52,686 nucleotides of DNA from Paludibacteraceae bacterium (GTDB lineage: Bacteria > Bacteroidota > Bacteroidia > Bacteroidales > Paludibacteraceae), in the NCBI GenBank assembly GCA_017480285.1, contig JAFVAX010000082.1, positions 1 through 52,686 of the forward strand, read 5' to 3'. Position numbers and translations under genes: made by a program. Shown in pieces: positions 25,833-34,039 of the stretch. The notes under the pieces are model-generated. The model was not told the DNA's origin and did not search any database. It worked only from the letters and a program-made list of their open reading frames with translations. The first letter of the stretch is position 1. The number at the start of each line of letters is the position of its first letter.

Positions 25833-26954
25833 ATGAGAATCAAAATAACAGCCATATTATCACTGCTTTTCCTCTTCTTTTCTTGCAAGCATAGCGAACA
25901 ATTACCCCCACAAAGCAACCAATACGCCGAAGGTTTTACAGTGGTTGAACACGCCACCTATCAAGAACTTGTAGTGCTCAATCCCTTCAATCATTATCAA
26001 ACCGTCTTAGAGCGTTATTACCTCATAAAAGAAGACACCATCTCCACTCCCGACAACGGCATCCGCCTGAAAGTACCAATCACAAATATCGGCATTTCAT
26101 CAGCCACCCACGCCGGTTTCTTAAAAGAACTTGATGCCATCAACATTGTCAGTGCTACCACACATCCCAAAGACATATTTACACCCCTGCCCGAAAACGC
26201 AAAAATCATCAGCGATGGAATGCAGATTCACACCGAAAGAACCATCCGTAGTGGGATAAGCGCACTGATGCTGTCCTTATACAACGAAAACGACAAACAG
26301 ACACAACTATTCCGACAAGCGGGACTCACACTCTTATACAACCACGAGTGGTACGAACAGACACCGCTTGCACGAGCCGAATGGATAAAGTTTTTCGGAG
26401 CCTTGCTCGACAAACAGACCGAAGCCGACAGTATCTTTGAGCAAGTGAAACACGACTATCTGAAATACCAACAATTAGTTAAAGACAGTGTTCGCCGAAA
26501 AAAAAGCATACTGACAGGCAGCAGTTTTATGGGCACTTGGTACCTGCCTACCTCCGCCACTTATATGGGACGACTGCTTATCGATGCCGGTGCCACTTTC
26601 TACAACGATAAAAACACTACCAACGCCTCCCTGCCTTTCACTTTCGAGAAAGTGCTGCTTCACTATAAAGACGCAGATGTATGGCTCGGCTGCGAAGCCA
26701 AAGACAAACAACAACTGCTTGAGAAAGACGAACGAAACGCTTGGTTCAAAGCCTACAAAACCAACCAAACATACAACTTCTACAAACGGCGCACCACATA
26801 TACTAACGAAGATGGAGGCACGATTGTCGGCGGCAACGACTTTTGGGAGACAGGCGTCGCACACCCAGAACTTGTACTGTGCGACATAATAAAAGTGCTC
26901 TACCCCAACCTATTGCCCGAGTACGAACTTTTCTTTACCGAAAAACTTGATTAA
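25833..26954 (+). CDS. Periplasmic-binding lipoprotein (FecB/BtuF-like)
   Basis: A 373-residue lipoprotein. The signal ends LFFSCKHSE with Cys18 as the likely lipidation site. The mature part fits the two-lobed helical-backbone (TroA/BtuF) fold for iron siderophore, heme or cobalamin: VVEHATYQELVVLNPF at the start, PITNIGISSATHAGFL, and a late GGNDFWETGVAHPELVLCDII (positions about 333-353). The transporter's permease and ATPase are not nearby. The Usp-like gene starts 5 bp downstream. Ligand cannot be read from the sequence. Confidence 0.8.
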   Translation: MRIKITAILSLLFLFFSCKHSEQLPPQSNQYAEGFTVVEHATYQELVVLNPFNHYQTVLERYYLIKEDTISTPDNGIRLKVPITNIGISSATHAGFLKELDAINIVSATTHPKDIFTPLPENAKIISDGMQIHTERTIRSGISALMLSLYNENDKQTQLFRQAGLTLLYNHEWYEQTPLARAEWIKFFGALLDKQTEADSIFEQVKHDYLKYQQLVKDSVRRKKSILTGSSFMGTWYLPTSATYMGRLLIDAGATFYNDKNTTNASLPFTFEKVLLHYKDADVWLGCEAKDKQQLLEKDERNAWFKAYKTNQTYNFYKRRTTYTNEDGGTIVGGNDFWETGVAHPELVLCDIIKVLYPNLLPEYELFFTEKLD

Positions 26955-26959
26955 CTACT

Positions 26960-27643
26960 ATGAAAATCCTGTATTTGAACTACTTAGACATAGCCGAGCA
27001 CCGCGACTGGATCAAACAACTGACCACTCAACTCAACCGCGATTTCCTTGAAGTTGAGCCTGCTAATAGTAAGTTCAATCTTTCTGAACTTGACAACTAT
27101 TGCGACGAAAACGAAGTTGATATGCTGTTCGTCTCATGTCGGAACGACCGCTCTACCGTTCAACATATCCTCGACAACTGCCGAACACTCCGCTTGCCCT
27201 ATTGTTTCCTCACCGACACAATGCGGCATATCCGACCATTGGAGCATATCCTACTGCCTGTCAGTATGTTGGAAGAAGAAATACATAAGACCGAACTGAC
27301 ACAACATTTAGTCCGTTTCACAGGTACACAGGTTACCATACTTCAAGCCAACGACTATGGTAGCCACGCCAAAAGAAATGTTGAAAAGATTCTTACCTCC
27401 CTATCTCAAAGAAGCATTCAACCTGCTGTTTATAAGGCAAAAAAGGACAGTTTCCGCCTGAACAAAGAAGCCTCTGAATGTGCAAAAGACTATTCAGCCG
27501 ACGCCCTCCTTTTAACCGCCTCAAGAGAATATGGTCTTGACGACCTGCTTTTCGGTCCGCAAGAGAGATATGCCATTTTGCACTCCTACTGCCCGGTCTT
27601 TCTGCTCAACCCTCGTGCCGACCTCTACTCCCTCTGCGACTAA
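26960..27643 (+). CDS. Universal stress protein-like protein
   Basis: A 227-residue cytoplasmic protein with an alpha/beta layout: MKILYLNYLD, VDMLFVSCRNDRS, EHILLPVSML, then a second half GTQVTILQANDYGSHAKRNVEKIL and YSADALLLTAS. This two-half pattern resembles UspA-type adenine nucleotide alpha-hydrolase folds, but the GxxGxxG(S/T) ATP motif is not evident. It is co-transcribed with the binding protein. The assignment is by fold resemblance only. Confidence 0.6.
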   Translation: MKILYLNYLDIAEHRDWIKQLTTQLNRDFLEVEPANSKFNLSELDNYCDENEVDMLFVSCRNDRSTVQHILDNCRTLRLPYCFLTDTMRHIRPLEHILLPVSMLEEEIHKTELTQHLVRFTGTQVTILQANDYGSHAKRNVEKILTSLSQRSIQPAVYKAKKDSFRLNKEASECAKDYSADALLLTASREYGLDDLLFGPQERYAILHSYCPVFLLNPRADLYSLCD

Positions 27644-27648
27644 AAACT

Positions 27649-27691
27649 CAACTTTTGAGTATTTTGTAACCAACTTTTGAGTATTTTGTAA
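27649..27691. repeat. Perfect 21-bp direct repeat
   Basis: Two identical copies of CAACTTTTGAGTATTTTGTA+A (27649-27669, 27671-27691), one base apart, just after the Usp-like gene. Each contains a TCAA..TTGA half palindrome. Possibly a protein-binding site; the rest of this 210-bp gap is AT-rich with nothing else recognisable. Confidence 0.7.
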
Positions 27692-27853
27692 ATATATTCA
27701 ACTGATTTATAGATATTTTGCAAATTTGTATTCAATTTTCATATGAAAAAACTTGCAAATCAGGCTGAAATATCGGGTATTACGGTAGTACTAAACTGCC
27801 AATAAATAAAACTGTTATTAAAACTTTAACGAACTATTTATTATTAAATATAT

Positions 27854-28888
27854 CTAATATATCTTTTTCAACACTTTATCTATCACTCTTACTACGAAGT
27901 TCTTTGAGTGAAGTGCAGTCAGTTTAAGGTAGCGGTGAACTAACTTATCACACCAACGGCGCGGGTCTTGCAGGTTGTATGTTTGAAGAAAAACACTATC
28001 CCATATATCTAACCGACGCAATTGTCTTATATCGTGTCTTTTTAACCTTTGCACTATATATTCATCCATATAGCATTGCTTAACTTCTTTATCAACAAAA
28101 TCCAGAATATCAAAGCCATCTTTTGTTTGTGAGTATAACATTTCTTTTTCAATAGGAAAAGTCTTTTGTAGTTTTTTCTTTTGCGAATCATAACTTCTAC
28201 TTAAAGTGATGGGGGAACGATGGTTCATTTCCCAGTCTACAAAAGTATAAAATCGGCGTTTTGACTCTACACGATAAGGATTTAAGTATGCTAAATGCAG
28301 AACACGAAAATCATCTATCTGAAACAATAGTTTTTCTTCAATTGGATATGGAATACGCATTGAGTGCATATTACGAGCATAGTTGCCATGTGGTTCTTTA
28401 TGGTCGTCATGGAAAAGCCATGGGTAATACTCGCTCGTTGTCGGCGATAACCAATATCTAAACTCATTCTTTTCTTTTCCTGTCAATGGGCACAACTCTG
28501 CCCACTTAAAAGAAAACACACTTCCCATTTTGGAATTGAGAATGTCCTGCCAAGCCTGTGTCTTGAAGGTATCGGCAGCAAGTATCTCATCGGCATCTAA
28601 CCCCCATAGCAGACAATCTCTGCCTTCGGCTATTTCACGAGCCTTATGAACAAGCATTGACTGACGCTCATGCTCATTGAAATTAGGATTTTTATTGTCT
28701 ATAAGGATTATTTTTGCTCGTTCACTTGTGGACATATAATTTTGAATTATCTCACGAGTCCCGTCTGTTGACATCTGATCGGCAAAGATAATATAGTCAG
28801 CCCAACGAGTCGTACTTTCAAGAAAAGCACGAATAACCCAAGCTTCATTTCGAGTCGGGGTCATAACAATATGTAAGGGAGACTTCAT
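27854..28888 (-). CDS. Family 2 glycosyltransferase
   Basis: A 344-residue GT-A enzyme. PTRNEAWVIRAFLEST is the N-terminal nucleotide-binding strand-helix, FADQMSTDGTREI the next, and LLWGLDADEIL holds the DxD metal motif. The C-terminal half is basic and helical with no TM segment. It overlaps the pyruvyltransferase gene by one base (stop/start), so the two form an operon. It should act at the cytoplasmic face in surface glycan assembly; sugar donor unknown. Confidence 0.88.
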   Translation of the reverse strand: MKSPLHIVMTPTRNEAWVIRAFLESTTRWADYIIFADQMSTDGTREIIQNYMSTSERAKIILIDNKNPNFNEHERQSMLVHKAREIAEGRDCLLWGLDADEILAADTFKTQAWQDILNSKMGSVFSFKWAELCPLTGKEKNEFRYWLSPTTSEYYPWLFHDDHKEPHGNYARNMHSMRIPYPIEEKLLFQIDDFRVLHLAYLNPYRVESKRRFYTFVDWEMNHRSPITLSRSYDSQKKKLQKTFPIEKEMLYSQTKDGFDILDFVDKEVKQCYMDEYIVQRLKRHDIRQLRRLDIWDSVFLQTYNLQDPRRWCDKLVHRYLKLTALHSKNFVVRVIDKVLKKIY

Positions 28889-29871
28889 TACTTACTAAAC
28901 CATGTGTTTTGATAATTACTTATTTTATTGTATTTATTATCAGTTATTATTGTTTTAATACCCAATAGGCTTGCAAAGATAAAACCATGTAATCGAGTTG
29001 TTTTTACCAAATCAAATTGTAAAAAATACATAGTAACCCTTTTTAATACAAAAGGTTGCATTATGTTTATAAGATAAAAATTACTTAATCTATGCAAACA
29101 TTTTTCTTTACTCATTCTTTGTATTTTTCTGATAATCAAGTAAGGATAATATATCAAATTAAAATGAATATCGTGCAAAATATCCTGCCAATCTTTAATA
29201 ACTTCACCAGAACTTGATTTTTCAATTTTTTTATCAATCTCTTTATCTTTTCTATTTATTATCAAGGTTTTTGATGTGATTTTATTTTGTTTGGGCAGAG
29301 TATCACACAAACCAACAGCCGTATCAGGCAATAAATATATCCTTGTCTTACGACAATAATTGCGTAAAAGATTAAATGATTCTCTATCTCTTACGCATAT
29401 ATGCAAATCATTGTGTGCTTCGTATAAGAGTGAGTCTGCTTTCAGCAAATCTTGATTTATGTATGTTATTGTTTGTGGTAGTATGATGATTTTATTATTC
29501 GGGTATCTTTTTATTATTTCATTTCTTGCTTCGGTTGCACCACGATATAAATCGCCAAAATTTCCACCACCATGCAAAATAATAATCGTATCATCCGATA
29601 TCTTGCTATTTTCAAGATTGAACCATGTTGTTTTGTCAATACATTTAAACTTTATTTTTTTGAGTAGCTCAAAGCATCCTAAAGCAATTAACCAGTCTCC
29701 GATATTGAGATGCGAAGGTACATCAACATAAATATAATCTGAAGTTATTTGCTCCTTAAAAAAAGAATCCAAAAAATCATACTGAGACCTTATTTGGTAA
29801 TTACAAAACTCTATATCCATGTCATTTAATAAATTAAACGGTCGTTTTTTTACAGCAACATTTTGCAACAT
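28888..29871 (-). CDS. Polysaccharide pyruvyl transferase family protein
   Basis: About 327 residues from the ATG at 29871 (MLQNVAVKKR); starts at 29913 and 29820 are also possible, and the former would overlap the divergent promoter. Family signs are VDVPSHLNIGDWLI at the start, IILHGGGNFGDLY, IILPQTI, CVRDRES and, near the C-terminus, KTTRLHGFIFASLLGI. Such enzymes add pyruvate ketals to, or otherwise modify, exopolysaccharides. The gene is much more AT-rich than its neighbours (Ile/Lys/Asn-heavy, long A/T runs), which points to horizontal acquisition. Confidence 0.82.
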   Translation of the reverse strand: MLQNVAVKKRPFNLLNDMDIEFCNYQIRSQYDFLDSFFKEQITSDYIYVDVPSHLNIGDWLIALGCFELLKKIKFKCIDKTTWFNLENSKISDDTIIILHGGGNFGDLYRGATEARNEIIKRYPNNKIIILPQTITYINQDLLKADSLLYEAHNDLHICVRDRESFNLLRNYCRKTRIYLLPDTAVGLCDTLPKQNKITSKTLIINRKDKEIDKKIEKSSSGEVIKDWQDILHDIHFNLIYYPYLIIRKIQRMSKEKCLHRLSNFYLINIMQPFVLKRVTMYFLQFDLVKTTRLHGFIFASLLGIKTIITDNKYNKISNYQNTWFSK

Positions 29872-29897
29872 TATGAAAGTGCTATTTTTAGTGAAAA

Positions 29898-29929
29898 TTT
29901 GCATTTTACGCACTTTTTTACTATATTTG
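29898..29929 (+). promoter_or_regulatory. Promoter of the rightward glycosyltransferase gene
   Basis: TTTG (29898-29901), 20 bp, TATATTTG (29922-29929), 53 bp before the ATG. Confidence 0.75.
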
Positions 29930-29982
29930 CATTGTTAAAAAAATTGCTGTATAAAAACGACCATTTAATTACCGCAGGCAAA

Positions 29983-30996
29983 ATGAATGAGACAACCACA
30001 AACACATATCAAGCAGATAATAAGACAGATAGCAAAACCTATAACGCAGAAAACTGCGGCAAAAAAGTATTGATCTCTGTTGTCATTCCTTCATATAACA
30101 GAGCAGATACGGTCGGGCAGACAATCGACAGTATTATTGAGCAAGAAGTGGATGCCGACATTGAGATTATCATCGGCGACGACTGCTCAACCGACAATGC
30201 AAGAGAAGTTCTTGCTGATTATCAAAAACGCTTCCCGAAAATAATAAGACTCCTACTCTACGAGCATAATATCGGTTTGGGAGCCAATTGGGCAACCTGC
30301 ATAAAGGCATGCAAGGGCAAATATATTTGTAATTGCGACAACGATGACTATTGGCATAACAAAAAGAAACTGCAACTGCAGTTAGACTATATGGAGAGTC
30401 ATCCCGACTGCAATGTGCTACTGACCAATCACCGCACCCATAATCGTTCAACAGGCGAGATAAAAGAATGTGAAGCCTTTATTGACCGCACCTTGCCACT
30501 GCAAGACGCCTTCTGGCAAGGCAAGACACATGTATGCAATGCTACGATAATGTATCGCCGCGATTTTCTGCTTGCACATGTCAATTTGGACGATTTTATC
30601 TCACATCACTTTTTCCTTCAAGACTGGAACGCATGGGTCATACTTTCGGCATATACTGACTTTGAGATACTGCCCGTTAGTACTGCCACTTTTGGTATTG
30701 AGACGGCAAGTATAACCCGTCCAAAAGACTACGACAAATATCGCAAGCGACTGAATGAAGATAAGAAAGTTTGCAAGTATCTTGACGACCTTTTTCAGGG
30801 TAAATTTCATTTTGACGAAGCCGAATGGGACGATTATACATCCTACCGCATGATGCGCTTGGCTCTCAAAAAGAATGATTACAAAAATGCGCATCTATTT
30901 GCCCGACAGACTAAGCATCAAGACAAATACACACGCACGGCAAACAGCAGACTTTTGTATTGCTTATTCAGGCTGATGAAATTGATTAAACCCTGA
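29983..30996 (+). CDS. Family 2 glycosyltransferase
   Basis: A 337-residue GT-A enzyme. I took the ATG at 29983 (MNETTTNTYQ); the longer frame runs through the promoter. The first 30 residues are polar and probably disordered. The catalytic part has SVVIPSYNRADTVGQTI, IIIGDDCSTDNA, HNIGLGANWATCI and CNCDNDDYWHNKKKL (DxD). Its mate on the other strand and the pyruvyltransferase suggest a small exopolysaccharide or capsule-decorating locus. The TGA stop codon is part of a palindromic repeat. Confidence 0.88.
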   Translation: MNETTTNTYQADNKTDSKTYNAENCGKKVLISVVIPSYNRADTVGQTIDSIIEQEVDADIEIIIGDDCSTDNAREVLADYQKRFPKIIRLLLYEHNIGLGANWATCIKACKGKYICNCDNDDYWHNKKKLQLQLDYMESHPDCNVLLTNHRTHNRSTGEIKECEAFIDRTLPLQDAFWQGKTHVCNATIMYRRDFLLAHVNLDDFISHHFFLQDWNAWVILSAYTDFEILPVSTATFGIETASITRPKDYDKYRKRLNEDKKVCKYLDDLFQGKFHFDEAEWDDYTSYRMMRLALKKNDYKNAHLFARQTKHQDKYTRTANSRLLYCLFRLMKLIKP

Positions 30997-31044
30997 ACTT
31001 GTTTCAGGATCGTATTCCCTCATCCTGAACTTGTTTCAGGATCT
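30991..31044. repeat. Two palindromic repeats, CTTGT-loop variant
   Basis: Copies at 30991-31011 (CCTGAA/TTCAGG stem, includes the stop codon of the glycosyltransferase) and 31020-31044 (ATCCTGAA/TTCAGGAT). The stem bases co-vary with the ATTCTGAA/TTCAGAAT version at 19579. Confidence 0.85.
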
Positions 31045-31056
31045 AAATTGTTAGTG

Positions 31057-31118
31057 AGATTCTGACTTTCTTATCTCGCTACGCTCGAACGATCTGCTTC
31101 GCTGTGCGTCAAAATGAG
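31057..31118 (-). repeat. Expanded, reverse-oriented member of the palindromic repeat family
   Basis: Read on the minus strand it starts CTCATTTTGACG and ends GTCAGAATCT, as the short copies do. In place of the 4-nt loop it has about 40 bp containing CAGCGAAGCAGATCG and GAGCGTAGCGAG. The CAGCGAAGC core also occurs in the 2798/10914 repeat. Confidence 0.65.
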
Positions 31119-31173
31119 GGATATAGAAATACTCGCAACACAACATAAACATCTTTTCCTCATACTTTTGGTT

Positions 31174-31209
31174 AAAAAAAACGAGGTAACTATTTGTTAC
31201 CCCGTTTTT
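31174..31209 (-). terminator. Terminator of the OB-fold lipoprotein gene
   Basis: AACGAGGTAAC (31180-31190) pairs with GTTACCCCGTT around a 5-nt loop, with an A8/T-run on each flank, so it can work in both directions. Confidence 0.85.
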
Positions 31210-31229
31210 CATTGATTGATAATAATTTA

Positions 31230-32186
31230 TTATTTCATATCAAAAGTCATATTTCCATATTGCTCTGCACCATTCTCACCGATTGCAGCAACCGTACCGG
31301 TGATTACATAGTCCTCTGCAGAAACAACATCTGCACCTAAACTGTTTGCTATCTCAATTGCTTTTGCAACATCAATTGCGTCAGCGGGAGCAGCACCATT
31401 GATTGAAAGCATAACACCTTGCTCTGTAACAGTTTTGGAACTGCTGTCATAGGTATATTTTGTTTCTGGTGTATTACCTTTGAAGTTAACGATTTTGCAT
31501 TTTACAGTAACTTCGTCTCCAACTTTCAAAGCACCGGCTGCCTCAACACCAAGGTCGCCTATAGAAACGCGATAGCACTTGAACAAACCTGCCTCACCGC
31601 CTGTTTGTACCGGAGTGAGTTCAACACCATCAAGATAAGCCTTCTCAATCTTAACAACACCGGGAATACCGCAGTATTTCTCAACAACACCATAAACAAG
31701 AAGTTTCTTCTTCAAGTTTCCGGGATTATCTTTAATGTTAAGTAATGAACGGAAATTGGTTTCCAACTTAATTGAAGCAACTTGGTATGTATCAATGCAA
31801 TCAGCATCGTCTGCAACCAAGAGGTTTGTTGCTACGGCATTATCAGTACCAATAATGAATTTAGGATCATTATCAAAGTTATATGTACCAACGATATAAG
31901 CCTCAACCCAATGTTTTTCGGTTCCTTTATCCTTGTCAGGTAAGGTTCCGTTTGTCTTCATTGCAAGCAAATCAGCAACATTCAATGCGTCAGGATTTTC
32001 TGTACCGCCTTGTTCGTTACCACCTTGCTCGTTACCACCTTGTTCGTTACCACCTTGTTCGTTACCACCTTGCTCAGTGCCATTTTCCGGATCCGGAGTA
32101 GGTTCATCTTTAGGAGAACTCTTGCAACCTGCAAGAGTAAGCATGGCTACTGCCATCAAAGCATAGAAAAATTTTGATGCTTTCAT
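31230..32186 (-). CDS. Lipoprotein with OB-fold (DUF6359-like) domains, C-terminus shortened
   Basis: A 318-residue surface lipoprotein. Lipobox LTLAGC with Cys20; then a linker of five imperfect GGNEQ units (about 38-62). Residues about 68-190 match the Bacteroidales DUF6359-type OB domain (VEAYIVGTYNFD, LLVYGVVEKYCGIPGVVKI). Residues about 200-260 look like the second half of another OB domain (LKVGDEVTVKCKIVNFKGNTPET). Residues 270-318 look like the first half of one (SAEDYVITGTVAAI...EQYGNMTF), ending abruptly at DMK-stop. The half-domains are in swapped order, as if an internal repeat deletion had occurred. Glycan binding is possible but unproven. Confidence 0.7.
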   Translation of the reverse strand: MKASKFFYALMAVAMLTLAGCKSSPKDEPTPDPENGTEQGGNEQGGNEQGGNEQGGNEQGGTENPDALNVADLLAMKTNGTLPDKDKGTEKHWVEAYIVGTYNFDNDPKFIIGTDNAVATNLLVADDADCIDTYQVASIKLETNFRSLLNIKDNPGNLKKKLLVYGVVEKYCGIPGVVKIEKAYLDGVELTPVQTGGEAGLFKCYRVSIGDLGVEAAGALKVGDEVTVKCKIVNFKGNTPETKYTYDSSSKTVTEQGVMLSINGAAPADAIDVAKAIEIANSLGADVVSAEDYVITGTVAAIGENGAEQYGNMTFDMK

Positions 32187-32290
32187 AATAATTAGATTTT
32201 AAGTTAATTTATAAAGGTTAATTATTTCCTTATTTTTGCACGATATTGCAAAAACTATACTAACATTTGCAATTTTCGTGCTAAACTTTG

Positions 32291-32322
32291 CAAATATACA
32301 ATTTATTTTCCAAATTCCCAAA
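32291..32322 (-). promoter_or_regulatory. Promoter of the OB-fold lipoprotein gene
   Basis: On the minus strand TTTG (32322-32319), 20 bp, TATATTTG (32298-32291). Confidence 0.75.
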
Positions 32323-32356
32323 TAAAAACTGTTTTATTTAACTTTTCATATACAAA

Positions 32357-32388
32357 TTTGCAAAATACGGTATATTTTTGTAAATTTG
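32357..32388 (+). promoter_or_regulatory. Promoter of the MNT/HEPN-SDR operon
   Basis: TTTG (32357-32360), 20 bp, TAAATTTG (32381-32388), 20 bp before the ATG. It is divergent from the lipoprotein promoter. Confidence 0.75.
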
Positions 32389-32407
32389 CAAAGTTATAGT
32401 TGATAGT

Positions 32408-32749
32408 ATGAACACTCACACACACATATCGTTGATAATTGACAAAGCAATAATACTTGAACAAGTTAGAGCAAAAGCGTTGCAACTACTCTCTAAAGAC
32501 GACCAACTCTTTTTATATGGTTCAAGAGCAAGAGGCGATAATCGCATTGACTCGGATTGGGATTTTTTGTTGATTTTGAGAAATAAACAACCTGACCATT
32601 TTGAAAAATTAGCCTACCCTATTCAAGAAATAGGTTTTCAATACAATCAGTATTTCAGTATATTAACATATTCACAAGAAGAATGGCAAAAAATGTCTTT
32701 TATGCCATTTTATAAAAATGTTGAACACGATAAAATCCAAATCGTATGA
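32408..32749 (+). CDS. mntA: MNT-type nucleotidyltransferase (antitoxin of a HEPN/MNT pair)
   Basis: A 113-residue minimal nucleotidyltransferase. The motif LFLYGSRARGDNRIDSDWDFLL holds GSRARG and the DxD catalytic acids (about 36-56). In known HEPN/MNT modules MntA adds AMP to the HEPN toxin and so neutralises it. The stop overlaps the HEPN start by 4 bp. Its order (MNT first) is one of the usual ones. Gene symbol is by family. Confidence 0.85.
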   Translation: MNTHTHISLIIDKAIILEQVRAKALQLLSKDDQLFLYGSRARGDNRIDSDWDFLLILRNKQPDHFEKLAYPIQEIGFQYNQYFSILTYSQEEWQKMSFMPFYKNVEHDKIQIV

Positions 32750-33153
32750 GTTTAAGTCAAGATGAAAGGAACATCCTCGTTGAACTTGAAATAGAAAAAG
32801 CTATAAAGACTTTTTCTGAAATCAGCGTTCTACAACAAGCCGAATTGTGGGATACTATCGCCAACAGGCTATATTATGCATCATTTCATATTGTTGTAGC
32901 TCTTCTTATTAAAAATGGTTATACAGTTGGAACACATCAAGGAGCTGTCATACAACTTCAGCAGTACTTCATAAAAACCGGACTTCTACCAAAAGAATAT
33001 GGCACATTTTACTCCCAACTTCAAAGCCTTCGTGAGAATAGTGATTATAATTGTACTTACTATGCTTCCAAAGATGATATCATACCAAGAGTGGCAAAAA
33101 CAAAAGAATTTATAGACAACATATTGGCACTCATAAAAAATCAAGATAATTAA
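32746..33153 (+). CDS. hepT: HEPN-domain toxin (ribonuclease) of a HEPN/MNT pair
   Basis: A 135-residue helical protein. NRLYYASFHIV carries the HEPN RNase motif as R-x6-H (about 43-50), with Tyr residues nearby that are AMP acceptors in related toxins. The second half (SLRENSDYNCTYYASKDD) is typical of the C-terminal HEPN helices. It should cleave RNA when not AMPylated. An SDR gene follows after 8 bp. Confidence 0.82.
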   Translation: MSLSQDERNILVELEIEKAIKTFSEISVLQQAELWDTIANRLYYASFHIVVALLIKNGYTVGTHQGAVIQLQQYFIKTGLLPKEYGTFYSQLQSLRENSDYNCTYYASKDDIIPRVAKTKEFIDNILALIKNQDN

Positions 33154-33161
33154 ATAAAGAC

Positions 33162-33953
33162 ATGTACGCATTAGTAACGGGAGCGAGCAGTGGCATAGGC
33201 AAAGCATACGCCACTATTTTGGCAAGAGATTATCAACATGACCTTTTGCTTGTCAGTAATCAAGAGCAGGAACTTAAAGCCGTTGCCAAAGAACTGTCGG
33301 AGCAATACGGCGTAAAAGCACTGCCACTATATAAAAACCTTGCCGACCAAAACGCAGCCGAAGAGTTGCACCGCTGGTGCGAAGAAAACGGCATTGAAGT
33401 TGATATTCTCATCAACAATGCCGGTATGTTCTTCTGGCAACCGCTCGTTGACCTTCCCCCACAAAAGATTCTGACTATGCTCAACCTGCACATGACAACG
33501 CTTGCTATGCTTTGTCGCTTCTTCGGCGAAGACATGTGCCGTCGCCGGAAAGGTTGGATACTCAATATGTCAAGCATGACTGCATGGATAACCATTCCGG
33601 GTATTCAGTGCTATAACTCCACTAAAGCGTTCGTGTATAGTTTTTCCAAATCGCTATGGTACGAGATGAAGCCTAAAGGCGTTACCATTACAGCCCTCAC
33701 CCCCGGTGCTATTGACACACCCCTTTATGGCTTAGACGACAAGATACGGCGCAGATTAGTATTTTTCGGCATTTCTTATACCCCTGAGAGATTTGCCAAA
33801 ATAGCCCTTAAACGAATGTTTCAAGGCAAGAAACAAGCTATGCCGGGCTGGATCAACCACTTGGCAGTACCTATCATCAAGCATCTCCCCGACTGGGCAA
33901 TTTTTTTTGCTATGAAAAGACTTCCGCAATATCGTAGTATATACAACAACTAA
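33162..33953 (+). CDS. Short-chain dehydrogenase/reductase
   Basis: A 263-residue Rossmann oxidoreductase. TGASSGIG (about 5-12) binds NAD(P); NNAG (about 86-89) is the structural motif; the catalytic set is Ser in LNMSSM and YNSTK. The C-terminal about 50 residues are basic and hydrophobic and may touch the membrane (PIIKHLPDWAIFFAMKRL), as in DltE/ketoacyl-sphinganine-type relatives. The substrate is not clear. It probably shares a promoter with the HEPN/MNT pair by read-through. Confidence 0.88.
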   Translation: MYALVTGASSGIGKAYATILARDYQHDLLLVSNQEQELKAVAKELSEQYGVKALPLYKNLADQNAAEELHRWCEENGIEVDILINNAGMFFWQPLVDLPPQKILTMLNLHMTTLAMLCRFFGEDMCRRRKGWILNMSSMTAWITIPGIQCYNSTKAFVYSFSKSLWYEMKPKGVTITALTPGAIDTPLYGLDDKIRRRLVFFGISYTPERFAKIALKRMFQGKKQAMPGWINHLAVPIIKHLPDWAIFFAMKRLPQYRSIYNN

Positions 33954-34039
33954 TTGATATTGAAAAACTCTAATATCTATTGAAATTATACTTTTCTCTC
34001 AACTCTTTCTTTTGTTGTTCGGGCAGTGAAATAAAGATA

